Shown: positions 51,552 through 60,444, counted from the stretch's first letter. The stretch is 64,000 nucleotides of DNA from Thiocapsa roseilacustris (GCF_041903755.1 NZ_JBBWVE010000028.1:1-64000), one strand, 5' to 3'. Translations and numbers: made by a program. The notes: generated from the sequence alone by a model not told the origin.

Positions 51552-53414
51552 TCATGACCTCTTGGTACTGGACAGATCCCAGAGTGCCGGTGAGTGATAG
51601 AGCCGGGCAAGCTGCAGCTCGCGCTCGCTTTCCAACTCGCGCGGCATGTGGTCACCGAAGCGCGTGAAGAGCTCCTCCTGATCATGGGTCTCCAGTCGGG
51701 CCGACTCGCGATCGATGTTCATGATCGAATAGAAACGCTCGCGATCGAAATCCAGCCCGTCCCAATTGAAAGCCTCATAGTCCGGGATCCAGCCGATCGG
51801 ACTCTCCACGGCCGAGCCGCTGTCGCTGCAGCGTTTGACGATCCATTCGAGCACGCGCATGTTCTCGCCGAATCCAGGCCAAATAAAGCGCCCGTGCTCG
51901 TCCTTGCGGAACCAATTGACGCGGAAGATCCGGGGCGGGGTGGAGACGCAGCGCCGGCCGATCCGCAGCCAATGCCGCCAATAGTCGGCCATGTTGTAGC
52001 CGCAGAAGGGCAGCATGGCCATGGGGTCGCGCCGCACGGCCGCCTGTCCGATCGCTGCGGCAGTGGCCTCCGAGCCCATGGTGGCGGCCAGATAGACGCC
52101 GTGCTCCCAGTTATAGCTCTGGAACGCCAGAGGGAAATGCCGACTGACCCGGCCGCCGAACAGGAAGGCACTAATAGGCACGCCCTTGGGGTTCTCCCAT
52201 TCCGGATCGATCGAGGGACAGGCCGAGGCGGGCGCGGTGAATCGAGCGTTCGGATGGGCCGCGTGCCGACCGCAACCCGGCGTCCAGTCCTCGCCCTTCC
52301 AATCGATCAGATGATCGGGCGGCTCTTTGGTCATGCCCTCCCACCAGACGGCGCCGTCATCGGTGAGCGCGCAGTTGGTGAAGATGGCATTCGCGCTCAA
52401 CGCAGCCATGGCGTTGGGATTGGAGTCATCGTTTGTCCCAGGGGCCACCCCGAAAAGGCCGTACTCCGGGTTAATCGCGTAAAAGCGTCCGTCGGCGGGA
52501 TTGGGCTTGATCCAGGCAATGTCGTCGCCGACCGTGGTGATCTTCCAGCCCTCGAAGCCCTTCGGCGGGATGAGCATGGCGAAATTGGTCTTACCACAGG
52601 CGCTCGGGAAGGCGGCGGCGACATAGCGCTTCTCATGCTCGGGCGACTCCACGCCCATCACCAACATATGCTCGGCCAGCCAACCCTCGTCGCGCGCCAT
52701 CACCGAGGCGATCCGCAGCGCGAAGCACTTCTTGCCGAGCAGTGCGTTGCCGCCGTAACCACTTCCGAACGACCAGATCTCGCGGGTCTCGGGGAAGTGG
52801 GCGATGTATTTGTCCTCGATGCTGTTCGCACAAGGCCAGGGCACATCCTGCTCGCCGGGTTGCAGTGGCGCGCCGACCGAATGCACGCAGGGCACGAAAT
52901 CGCCGTGATCGCCTAGGGTGTCAAGGACTCGTTGGCCCATCCTGGTCATGATCCGCTGATTCACCACCACGTAGGGCGAGTCGGTGATCTGCACGCCGAT
53001 ATGCGCGATCGGCGAGCCGATCGGACCCATGCTGAAGGGGATCACGTAGAGCGTACGTCCGCGCATGCAGTCCCTAAACAACCCCTTGAGCAGGGCCTTG
53101 GCCTTGCGCGGCTCAAGCCAGTTGTTGGTTGGACCGGCGTCTTCCTCGCGCAGAGAGCAGATGAAGGTGCGGTCTTCCACCCGCGCCACGTCGCTTGGAT
53201 GGGAGCGGGCGAGGAAGCTGTTGGGGTGCTTCTCCGGGTTCAGCCGGACGAAGGTGCCGCCATCGACCATCTCGGTGCAGAGTCGATCGTACTCCTCCTG
53301 AGATCCGTCGCACCAATAGATGCGATCAGGTTGACAGAGCTCGGCCAACTCAGTCACCCAGTCCAGGAGATGACGGTTCTGAGTGCGGGTCTCCCCGTCG
53401 TGCCTGGTGGTCAT
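51552..53414 (-). CDS. pckG: Phosphoenolpyruvate carboxykinase (GTP)
   Basis: PckG converts oxaloacetate and GTP to PEP and CO2. The 620-residue protein shows KKCFALRIASVMARDEGWLA, the P-loop AAFPSACGKTNFAMLIPPKG, the metal/substrate segment WKITTVGDDIAWIKPNPADG, and GRVSRHFPLAFQSYNWEHGV. This is the GTP-dependent family rather than the ATP-dependent PckA. ATG 53414 is preceded by GGAGTCC. Together with the PpsA gene 8 kb away it forms a gluconeogenic neighbourhood now split by the island. Confidence 0.97.
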   Translation of the reverse strand: MTTRHDGETRTQNRHLLDWVTELAELCQPDRIYWCDGSQEEYDRLCTEMVDGGTFVRLNPEKHPNSFLARSHPSDVARVEDRTFICSLREEDAGPTNNWLEPRKAKALLKGLFRDCMRGRTLYVIPFSMGPIGSPIAHIGVQITDSPYVVVNQRIMTRMGQRVLDTLGDHGDFVPCVHSVGAPLQPGEQDVPWPCANSIEDKYIAHFPETREIWSFGSGYGGNALLGKKCFALRIASVMARDEGWLAEHMLVMGVESPEHEKRYVAAAFPSACGKTNFAMLIPPKGFEGWKITTVGDDIAWIKPNPADGRFYAINPEYGLFGVAPGTNDDSNPNAMAALSANAIFTNCALTDDGAVWWEGMTKEPPDHLIDWKGEDWTPGCGRHAAHPNARFTAPASACPSIDPEWENPKGVPISAFLFGGRVSRHFPLAFQSYNWEHGVYLAATMGSEATAAAIGQAAVRRDPMAMLPFCGYNMADYWRHWLRIGRRCVSTPPRIFRVNWFRKDEHGRFIWPGFGENMRVLEWIVKRCSDSGSAVESPIGWIPDYEAFNWDGLDFDRERFYSIMNIDRESARLETHDQEELFTRFGDHMPRELESERELQLARLYHSPALWDLSSTKRS

Positions 53415-53781
53415 ACCGGACTCCTGCTGTCGAAACAAGATGGAACAAGCGACGATCATCCTCGAAAAAACGACCGGATTCCAGCCTCCCGGCTGGGCTG
53501 GAATCGGAGGGGATCGAGTAAATCAAATAACGTGCCATCAGTTCACATCGGAACCGAGGAACGCCGCACATGACGCACGCCCACGGCGGCTCTGGAATCG
53601 GTTTCCCTCTGCGCGTAGGATCCAGGTCAGGCGCATGTCTCGCTCCGTCACGAGATCTCGCGTTTCCGCCCCACACCGGGAACGACACATCAATGCACGC
53701 TCGACGGCTACCTGCGGGTTATTCGACCTTCGTTGCGCGTTGGCGACGAATCCAACCGCACCGCTTCAACCAGGACGTGAA

Positions 53782-54822
53782 ATGAAAGCATCACGCAACC
53801 GGGCGATCCAAGGTATCGACCAAGACCGCCCCGACGATGAAAACCCAGGACGGACGGCTCAGCCGGCAAGGCCGTGGGCACAACTGCTGCTCGGCCTATG
53901 CGTCGGCCTCTTGGCCTTGAGCGCGCCTGCCGACACGATCGAGGCGGCGCTTCCAGACACCGCCGACCAAACGCTCGACCTCCAGCTCGCCGAAGCCGCT
54001 GCGGATCGACACGCCTGCCTGCGCTGTCATGCGATGTCGACCCTTGCCTATCGAAACCCCGAGAACGGCGACATCGTCGATCTGTCGATCGATCGCGAGG
54101 GGCTCGCGCACTCGGTCCACGGCGAGCTGGCCTGCATCGACTGTCATCGCCGCAGCTATCGACGCTATCCGCATCCGGACCGGCCTGCTCCCGGCGATCT
54201 GGACTGTATCGGCTGTCACGAGGACGACGACCAAAACCTGAGCCGGGGGTGGGTGGACATCGATGCCGAGTTCAAGCACAGCGTCCACGCGGTCTCGGAC
54301 TCACCGAAGGCCGCCGGCTTCAGTTGCCACTCCTGCCACGACCCGCATCGCTTCCGACCGGCCGCGGTCGGGGACCCGATCGCGCAGATCGTGCGGAACC
54401 ACAACGGGGTCTGCCTGTCTTGCCATGAGGAGCTGATCGCACCATCCAGCACGAGCCATGACTGGCTGCCGAACCGCGACGCCCACTGGGGCTCGGTGCG
54501 GTGCGTCGACTGCCACACACCCGTCGCACTCTTCGCAAACCATGAGATTCTGCCGGCCGAGGACAGCGCGAAGAATTGCGTGAGCTGTCACTCCGCCGAT
54601 TCGCAGCTCCTCGCGCGGCTGTATCATTTTCGATCGGAGGAAGATATCGCCCGCAGCGGTTTGCTCGCCAAGGCCGTCTTCAACGAGGCCTATGTGGTCG
54701 GCATGAGCAAGAGTCCGACGCTCGACCGAATCAGCCTGATCATCATGGGCCTGATGGTCCTGCTGCTCGCGGCACACGGTGTCGGTCGCTATCTCGCCCG
54801 TCGGGCAAATCGGAGGGCATGA
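53782..54822 (+). CDS. Membrane-anchored heptahaem cytochrome c
   Basis: This 346-residue exported protein has an N-terminal signal (LLLGLCVGLLALSAPADT) and seven CxxCH haem sites in order: CLRCH, CIDCH, CIGCH, CHSCH, CLSCH, CVDCH, CVSCH. A C-terminal membrane helix (ISLIIMGLMVLLLAAHGVG) follows. It resembles NrfB/NapC-like or multihaem partner cytochromes only in the haem pattern; the family is not recognised. It is the first gene of a trio with a cytochrome b and an octahaem protein, joined by 1- and 4-nt overlaps, so it likely passes electrons between the quinone-linked b-subunit and the periplasm. AGGACGTGA precedes ATG 53782; the frame is open upstream without a signal. Confidence 0.85.
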   Translation: MKASRNRAIQGIDQDRPDDENPGRTAQPARPWAQLLLGLCVGLLALSAPADTIEAALPDTADQTLDLQLAEAAADRHACLRCHAMSTLAYRNPENGDIVDLSIDREGLAHSVHGELACIDCHRRSYRRYPHPDRPAPGDLDCIGCHEDDDQNLSRGWVDIDAEFKHSVHAVSDSPKAAGFSCHSCHDPHRFRPAAVGDPIAQIVRNHNGVCLSCHEELIAPSSTSHDWLPNRDAHWGSVRCVDCHTPVALFANHEILPAEDSAKNCVSCHSADSQLLARLYHFRSEEDIARSGLLAKAVFNEAYVVGMSKSPTLDRISLIIMGLMVLLLAAHGVGRYLARRANRRA

Positions 54823-55475
54823 TGAAATCGCTGTATCTCTATCCGGCTTGGCTGCGGCTTTGGCACTGGATGAACGCACTCTTATTCCTGACCTTGATCG
54901 CCTCCGGGGTCAGCATGCACTACGCCGGGGCCGATTGGCTGATGCCATTCGCCACCGCGCGGGTCGTGCACAATACAGCCGGGATCCTCCTGACCATCGC
55001 TTGGATCGGCTTCATCGTCGTCAATGCCAGGAGCGCGAATGCGCGCCACTATCGTATCCGGTTTCGCACACTCATCGGGGATTTGATCGCCCAGACGCGC
55101 TACTACATGATCGGAATCTTTCGGCTCGATCCGCATCCGTTCCACGTCACCGAGGCGATGAAGTTCAACACACTTCAACAGCTGAGCTACCTCGGCGTCA
55201 TGTACGGTCTGATGCCGATTCTCATCCTCAGCGGCTGGGCCTTTCTCTATTCGGTCTATCTGCCGGAGACCCTGTTCGGCCTCGGCAGCGTTTGGGTCGT
55301 CGCCATGACCCACGTCGTCGTCAGCTATCTCCTGGCCCTGTTCCTGTTGGTGCACATCTACATCATCACCACCGGCGATACGGTCTTTTCGAATCTACGC
55401 GCCATGATCACCGGCTGGCATCGCGAAACCGACCCGCCCCGTACCGAGACTCCGACCCCGCGTGAGACACCATGA
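54822..55475 (+). CDS. Di-haem cytochrome b membrane subunit
   Basis: This 217-residue protein has four membrane helices and paired His ligands: LRLWHWMNALLFLTLIASGV, TARVVHNTAGILLTIAWIGF, and in the last helices VVAMTHVVVSYLLALFLLVH. The pattern is that of the cytochrome b561/Ni-hydrogenase b-type (PhsC, FdnI-like) quinone-reactive subunits. It would link the quinone pool to the two multihaem cytochromes encoded on either side. GGAGGG lies 6 nt before ATG 54822; another ATG at 54819 is close. It overlaps the octahaem gene by 4 nt. Confidence 0.88.
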   Translation: MKSLYLYPAWLRLWHWMNALLFLTLIASGVSMHYAGADWLMPFATARVVHNTAGILLTIAWIGFIVVNARSANARHYRIRFRTLIGDLIAQTRYYMIGIFRLDPHPFHVTEAMKFNTLQQLSYLGVMYGLMPILILSGWAFLYSVYLPETLFGLGSVWVVAMTHVVVSYLLALFLLVHIYIITTGDTVFSNLRAMITGWHRETDPPRTETPTPRETP

Positions 55476-57664
55476 ACGCATTCGCCAAAACCCTGCTGAC
55501 ACCCAAGAACGCACGTCGGCTTCTCATCACGGCCGCGGTGGGACTGCTCGTCCTGTTTGTACTCTACAAGGTGGTCTATCCGATCGTTTTCGACGCCTAC
55601 GTCGGTAAATCCAACGCGCCTTTGACCTACGCCAACAGTCAGCCGATCACGCAGGAGGAGCTGGAAGCGATGGCGACCGAGCTCTCGCTGAGCGCGCGCC
55701 GCGCGGCCGCCGAGGCCATTGTCGGGCAAGACGACAACGCCTTCGCGCGACGGGTCAAGGTCGAGATGCTCATGAACACGCAGTCCTTCATGCTTGAGCA
55801 TGAGCCGACGCACATCAAGTATTTTCGGGATGCGAAGATCCTGCAATACGAAGGACCCAAGACCTGCCTGCAGTGTCACGCCACCATCAAGGTCCAGCAT
55901 CACGACGGACGTACCTCCGAGGTCGATACACTCGACGACATCGTCAACTCGGTTCATTTCAAGTTCCAGAGCGATGCCGGAGGCGGCTTCTCGACCTACG
56001 GCTACGACGGACGCCAAGTGAACGCCGAGGGCAGTCGTCCGATCCCGGTCGGCAAGATCAACCGGGCCTGCGGCATCCCCGGCAGCTTCTCTTGGACCGG
56101 CTGGGCGGCGCTGGTGGAGAGTCGACCCGAATCGGCGCATGGCGAGGTCGCCTTACGCAGCGAAGGTTGCGGCCAATGCCATATCGGCGGGAACTATCAG
56201 CCGGCGACCGAAAAGATGATGCCGATCGGCGATGTCCCCGATGTTGCCAAGGAAGGTATTGACTGTTTGATCTGTCATTCCACGGAGTACGACATGAACC
56301 AGCGGTATGTGATCCGCGATGATGTCGGATTGCGCTGGAATCAGGATCGGACGATGCGCGCCGCTCTCACCGTGGGGCGCTCGACGACCAAGAACTGCCT
56401 GAACTGCCATCAGCACAACATGGGCGGGGATGCCTATCTGCACAACGAGGCCGCAAAGGCGCTCGGAGACAAGCACCAGCGCCTGCTTCACACGGGCGCT
56501 AAGCGGGGCAACCCGTTCAGCCCAGAGGACGACGTACATGCAGCGGCCGGTCTGCAATGCACCGACTGTCATGTCCCGGAAGGTCACAAGATCCCGCGTG
56601 GTCGGATGGGCGTCGATCTCGTCGCCAACGATCTGCCGGATGTCGAGGTGTCGTGCGTGACCTGTCACAGCATCGCACCGCACAACCGCTCCGAGCACAA
56701 GGCATTACTCAATGGGCATCTCGATCGGATCGCCTGCGAGACCTGTCATATCCGGGAGCTTGAGGATAGCAACGTCGTGCTCCGCGATTGGGTTCACCCG
56801 ACCTGGGATGCGGAGGAAGGGATCTTTACACCCACCGACGTCTATCGCTCCGGCGAGGTCAACAAGGGTTTCACCTTCCTCTGGTTCAACGGCAACGGAA
56901 CCTTCCTGGCGAACGCCTTGGGCAATAATCCGAACGGCTCGACCGAGTATGACCCGCTAATGCAGCAACTGGCCAGAATCGATGATCCCGAGATCCTCGC
57001 CGCCGTGCGCGAGCAGGCGATCGAGTTGAAGAAGACCTATCCCGACATCGACGTGGACGCCTATGTCGAGGCCGCGACCGACCCGCTCTCCCAGCTCACG
57101 CCCGAACAATTGGAAGAGCGGCGCCGGATGCTGGATGACAACCTGCGTGCCCACATGAACGACGGGGAAAGCCGCATCTATCCCTTCAAGCTGTTCAACG
57201 CCATGATGTACGAAGACATGGGGAATCAAGGCCCGTTCGGCGCCATGATCCTGCCGTTCGATTACGCGACCTACTACGAAGCGGGTGACACGGCCGCGTC
57301 CGTCAAGCAGGCGATCCGCGATCCCATCGTACAGCGCATGTACCAAGAGCCCTTCAAGCTCTATATGATGGACGAGTTCATGGCCTATTTTGGGGTCAGC
57401 GGTGGATGGAAGACCGATTATCCGCTGGTCGACGGGGCGCTTGAGAACGTCGAGCCCAAGTGGATGCGTCAGATGGGCTCGCTCATGGTCAATCACGGCA
57501 TTCAGCCCGTAGGCCGCGACTGCGTCGAATGTCATTCGCCGAGCGGCATCCTGAATTACCGTGCCTTGGGCTATTCGGAGGAGCGTGCGGCGGAGCTCGA
57601 GAACCTCGACATCGTCGAGAATCTCCGCCCCGCAGCAAGCCTCTCCGCGACGGACGGCGGCTAA
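55472..57664 (+). CDS. Octahaem cytochrome c
   Basis: This 730-residue protein is anchored by an N-terminal helix (LLITAAVGLLVLFVLYKVVY) and carries eight CxxCH sites: CLQCH, CGQCH, CLICH, CLNCH, CTDCH, CVTCH, CETCH and, far downstream, CVECH. The layout of seven clustered sites and one isolated site over a long C-terminal region does not fit the known lengths of octahaem tetrathionate or nitrite reductases, so the substrate is unknown. It is probably the terminal redox enzyme or acceptor of the preceding cytochrome b and heptahaem protein. Its stop TAA (57662-57664) belongs to a TAAACCGCG repeat. Confidence 0.88.
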   Translation: MNAFAKTLLTPKNARRLLITAAVGLLVLFVLYKVVYPIVFDAYVGKSNAPLTYANSQPITQEELEAMATELSLSARRAAAEAIVGQDDNAFARRVKVEMLMNTQSFMLEHEPTHIKYFRDAKILQYEGPKTCLQCHATIKVQHHDGRTSEVDTLDDIVNSVHFKFQSDAGGGFSTYGYDGRQVNAEGSRPIPVGKINRACGIPGSFSWTGWAALVESRPESAHGEVALRSEGCGQCHIGGNYQPATEKMMPIGDVPDVAKEGIDCLICHSTEYDMNQRYVIRDDVGLRWNQDRTMRAALTVGRSTTKNCLNCHQHNMGGDAYLHNEAAKALGDKHQRLLHTGAKRGNPFSPEDDVHAAAGLQCTDCHVPEGHKIPRGRMGVDLVANDLPDVEVSCVTCHSIAPHNRSEHKALLNGHLDRIACETCHIRELEDSNVVLRDWVHPTWDAEEGIFTPTDVYRSGEVNKGFTFLWFNGNGTFLANALGNNPNGSTEYDPLMQQLARIDDPEILAAVREQAIELKKTYPDIDVDAYVEAATDPLSQLTPEQLEERRRMLDDNLRAHMNDGESRIYPFKLFNAMMYEDMGNQGPFGAMILPFDYATYYEAGDTAASVKQAIRDPIVQRMYQEPFKLYMMDEFMAYFGVSGGWKTDYPLVDGALENVEPKWMRQMGSLMVNHGIQPVGRDCVECHSPSGILNYRALGYSEERAAELENLDIVENLRPAASLSATDGG

Positions 57665-57780
57665 ACCGCGTCCAGAGCGACATGCGTCGTTTTCATTGTG
57701 CGCTTGGCTTCGGAGATATCTTCGATCCAGTGAGACGCGGTTTAGAATTTAGAATTTTTTAATCCTTTGAACCGCGCCGG
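57661..57780. repeat. TAAACCGCG fold-back repeat, copy B (module 1 and linker)
   Basis: CTAAACCGCGTCC (57661) pairs with GAGACGCGGTTTAG (near 57745). An AT-rich linker and a short start of module 2 (GAACCGCGCCGG) follow, then it ends. The TAA at 57662 is the stop codon of the octahaem gene. Confidence 0.8.
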
Positions 57781-57808
57781 CCGGGGAACTTGACATCAGG
57801 AGCACAGC

Positions 57809-58390
57809 ATGGGACTCGCCCTGAGACTGTATGAAAGCCTCACCGAGGCGCCCGACGACACGACGCGCTTTCGGCTGATCGTCGACACCATCGATGCCTT
57901 GGAGCAACAATGGCCGCGAGGCGGCGATGTCGCTCTTCGCTCGGATGTCCGCGAATCCGAGCTGCGTCTCCAAAAGGAAATCGAGCAGGTCCGCAGCGAG
58001 CTCAAAAAAGACATCGCCGAGCTTCGGGCGGACATGCACAAGGAGATCGCCAAATTACGAGGCGAGGTCCAGAAAGACATCGCCGAGCTGCGAGCCGAGG
58101 TCCATAAGGACATCGCCGAGCTGCGAGCCGAGGTCCATAAGGACATCGCCGAGCTGCGAAACGAGGTCCAGAAAGACATCGCCGAGCTACGGGGTGAGAT
58201 TCAGAAAGACATCGCCGAGCTACGGGGTGAGGTTCAGAAAGACATCGCCGAGCTTCGAAACGAGGTCCAGAAGGATATTGCCAACGTTCATGCCGCGATC
58301 GAGCGCACCAAGGTCGATCTGCTGAAGTGGATTGTTCCGCTGATGCTGGGCCAGGTTGCCGCGCTTGCGGCTTTGGTCAAGCTGCTCTGA
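57809..58390 (+). CDS. Coiled-coil protein of hendecad repeats with a C-terminal membrane anchor
   Basis: This 193-residue protein has nine near-identical 11-residue units of type EVQKDIAELRA (DNA unit 33 bp, 57998-58285). Before them come a short charged start (LRLYESLTEAPDDTTRFRLI), and after them a C-terminal helix LLKWIVPLMLGQVAALAALV. The hendecad period points to a long, slightly right-handed coiled coil lying along or tethered to the membrane, as in DUF1640-like proteins. Function is unknown; such genes are frequent in purple bacteria next to insertion or repeat sequences. The near-identity of units suggests recent expansion or ongoing gene conversion. Confidence 0.8.
   Translation: MGLALRLYESLTEAPDDTTRFRLIVDTIDALEQQWPRGGDVALRSDVRESELRLQKEIEQVRSELKKDIAELRADMHKEIAKLRGEVQKDIAELRAEVHKDIAELRAEVHKDIAELRNEVQKDIAELRGEIQKDIAELRGEVQKDIAELRNEVQKDIANVHAAIERTKVDLLKWIVPLMLGQVAALAALVKLL
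57998..58285 (+). repeat. 33-bp tandem coding repeat
   Basis: About nine units of 33 bp encode the EVQKDIAELRA-type hendecads. The central four units differ by only a few bases, for example GAGGTCCATAAGGACATCGC against GAGGTCCAGAAAGACATCGC. Copy-number change would keep the frame. Confidence 0.85.
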
Positions 58391-58432
58391 GAAGGCGGCG
58401 CGGGGCCGCCACACTCGCGCCGATCGCAATTA

Positions 58433-58516
58433 AACCGCGCCCGGTGCGGTGTGCGTCATGTGTTGGAATGGCTTGGCCGCGCAGGCTCCGATGACTGTCG
58501 GAGCCGGCGCGGTTTA
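58433..58516. repeat. TAAACCGCG fold-back repeat, copy C (module 2, inverted)
   Basis: Read on the minus strand, this matches module 2 of copy A from TAAACCGCGCCGGCTCCGAC to GGGCGCGGTTTAA. The minus-strand TAA at 58514-58516 is the arsM stop codon. Confidence 0.85.
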
Positions 58517-59332
58517 GCCCGGTTTGATCGCCTCGATACTCGCAGAGACCAGATAGTCCGTGACCGGCGTTCCAGGGGCCCAGTCCCGAATAAATTCCCT
58601 GCTCTCATGCTTGGGCGACACGCGCACCTGCTCGAAACCCGCACCCTGCAGCATCTGCTCAAGCGCATCGATCCCGGCCGCCCCGGTCATGCAACCCGTA
58701 TAGAGCGACAGATCCGACCGCAGATCCTCCGGCAGCTCGGCGGTCGCGACGATGTCCGAGATGGCCAATCGCCCGCCCGGCTTGAGCACCCGAAACGCCT
58801 CCGCGAAGACACGGGCTTTGTCCGGAGACAGGTTGATCACGCAGTTGGAGATGACGACGTCGACCGAGCCATCCGCCAACGGGAGATTCTCGATCTCGCC
58901 GAGTCGAAACTCGACGTTGCGATGCCCGACCGCATCGGCGTGCACCTCCGCGTTGCTGCGCGCCTTGGCCAGCATCTCAGGTGTCATGTCGACGCCGATG
59001 ACACGACCGGTCTCCCCGACCTGTCTGGAGGCGAGGAAACAATCGAATCCGGCGCCACTGCCCAGATCGAGCACCGTCTCGCCCGGCTTCAGCGCCGCGA
59101 TCGCTTGGGGATTGCCGCAACCCAAGCCGAGATCCGCACCCTCGGGAACGGCAGCGGTCTCGGCCGCGCTGTACCCGAGCAGGCTCGATTGGATCGACAC
59201 AGGCCCGCAACAACCGCCCGCAGAGGACGGAGCGCAGCAATCCGCCCCCTCGCCCGCCGTGGCTGCCCGTGCCGTCGCCCCGTAGCGATCGCGCACCGCT
59301 TGGCGAAGACTCTCTTGCTCGCTACTCTTCAT
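58514..59332 (-). CDS. arsM: Arsenite S-adenosylmethionine methyltransferase
   Basis: ArsM methylates trivalent arsenic. The 272-residue protein has the SAM motif VLDLGSGAGFDCFLASRQ, the loop NCVINLSPDKARVFAEAFRV, and the downstream Cys in YTGCMTGAA. The Cys pairs needed for As(III) are in GADCCAPSSAGGCCGP near the start, NCVINL and TGCMTG. The start at 59332 has GGGAGG 5 nt upstream. No arsR or arsB neighbour is present. Its stop codon is supplied by the inverted repeat copy C. Confidence 0.94.
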   Translation of the reverse strand: MKSSEQESLRQAVRDRYGATARAATAGEGADCCAPSSAGGCCGPVSIQSSLLGYSAAETAAVPEGADLGLGCGNPQAIAALKPGETVLDLGSGAGFDCFLASRQVGETGRVIGVDMTPEMLAKARSNAEVHADAVGHRNVEFRLGEIENLPLADGSVDVVISNCVINLSPDKARVFAEAFRVLKPGGRLAISDIVATAELPEDLRSDLSLYTGCMTGAAGIDALEQMLQGAGFEQVRVSPKHESREFIRDWAPGTPVTDYLVSASIEAIKPG

Positions 59333-59367
59333 TCGGACCTCCCGTAGGGTCATGCCGTGAACGAACT

Positions 59368-59557
59368 AAACCGCGTCCAAGCGACATGCGTCATTTTCAT
59401 TTTGCATTTGGCTTTGGAGATGCCCTCGATCTCGGTGAGACGCGGTTTAAATTTAATATTTTCTAATATCTTAAACCGCGCAGACTCCAACGCTCGTCAC
59501 GTCTGCCGAGGCCGATCCCATCCAAAAACATCGCATACCGCGCCGGGCGCGGTTTAA
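59368..59557. repeat. TAAACCGCG fold-back repeat, copy D (complete)
   Basis: Module 1 (CTAAACCGCGTCCAAGCG to GTGAGACGCGGTTTAA), an AT-rich linker and module 2 (TTAAACCGCGCAGACTCC to GGGCGCGGTTTAAAA) are in the same order as copy A. The minus-strand TAA at 59554-59556 is the stop of the DUF1415 gene. Confidence 0.85.
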
Positions 59558-60099
59558 AAGCAGGCTTCCCTCAGCGCCTTCATATAGTCAAGTCCCTTCT
59601 CGCGGGCAAATGCAATATTCCTTTCGGGGATAGCCTCCGCATCAGGGTATCGGTCCAGCACATTTTCGATGCTCGCTTCGCGGAGCAGGTGCAACATCGG
59701 GTAGAGCGATCTGTTCGTATAGTTTGCCGGATCATCGTCGGGCGCATCGGCAAAACGGTACTCGGGATGGAAGCCGGCAACCTGATACTGACCTTCATAG
59801 CCTTCCGCTTCCAGAAGATCTTCCGCCATTTCAACCAAGTCCAGATAATCGTCGAAATCGGGGAAAGCACCAGGCAGGATCAGCAGCGTCGTCTCGATCG
59901 ACGGGTTCGCATCAAGGCGACGGCACTCCTCGAGAAAGACCCGAAGACAGGCTTCCGTATCGGAGTCGCTTTCGACCCGATAGTGTATTGCGCCGCGATT
60001 GAGTTCTTTTGCCGCAAAGGGACACATGCCACATCCGATCACGACCTCCGAGATCCATTTTTTGGTCCGCGCGATGACGTCTTCGGATTCAACCATCAT
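59554..60099 (-). CDS. DUF1415 family protein
   Basis: This 181-residue protein matches DUF1415: VIGCGMCPFAAKELNRGAIH near the N-terminus with a C-x-x-C, ETTLLILPGAFPDFDDYLDL, QVAGFHPEYRFADAPDDDPA, and NYTNRSLYPMLHLLREASIE. The family is broadly conserved in gammaproteobacteria, and its function is not established. Two Met codons at the start leave the exact start uncertain by one codon. Its stop codon lies in repeat copy D. Confidence 0.88.
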   Translation of the reverse strand: MMVESEDVIARTKKWISEVVIGCGMCPFAAKELNRGAIHYRVESDSDTEACLRVFLEECRRLDANPSIETTLLILPGAFPDFDDYLDLVEMAEDLLEAEGYEGQYQVAGFHPEYRFADAPDDDPANYTNRSLYPMLHLLREASIENVLDRYPDAEAIPERNIAFAREKGLDYMKALREACF

Positions 60100-60444
60100 C
60101 TATTGAGCTCATTCCTGCAAGTGGAAAGGTGAATTCGGGGCGGTTCCGGAGCCCACACGAAGCAGGTCTGAAGTATACGTCCGGGACGCGGGTAAAGGTT
60201 CGTAAGCCGGCAGCAGTCCGATGGCGGCACCTCACTCTGCTGCGCCTGCTCGACTGCAAAGCATTTTTACATCCGGCCTCAAAACTTGTCAGCCATCCTT
60301 GCACTCCAGGCCGAGCATAACTCGCATAAATCACGTAACATATTGTTTTTATATATCAAATAATGCATGGCAACCCTTTTGCTAATAAGTCCTCGACCGT
60401 CCGGTTCCATCCAGGCGCCGACGTATAGCGGGGACGACAACCAG
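60100..60444. other. hupS upstream region
   Basis: This 345-bp region separates the divergent DUF1415 gene and hupS. It has an AT-rich tract (about 60330-60365) followed by a sigma-54-type promoter. No ORF is supported. HupR and IHF sites are expected here from relatives but could not be pinned down. Confidence 0.5.
60368..60383 (+). promoter_or_regulatory. Sigma-54-type promoter of hupSLC
   Basis: TGGCAACCCTTTTGCT keeps the invariant GG (60369-60370) and GC (60381-60382) with exactly 10 bp between. A start site near 60394 would leave a leader of about 50 nt before ATG 60445. This matches the sigma-54/HupR control known for uptake hydrogenases in purple bacteria. Confidence 0.7.

Noticed and set aside
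53383..53781. An upstream extension of the heptahaem cytochrome gene
   Set aside because: It would overlap the pckG start on the other strand and bury the signal peptide; ATG 53782 with AGGACGTGA gives a proper exported protein.
55472..57664. Naming the octahaem protein as tetrathionate reductase (Otr) or hydroxylamine oxidoreductase
   Set aside because: Length and haem spacing do not match those families, and no Lys-ligated CxxCK site or catalytic motif was identified.
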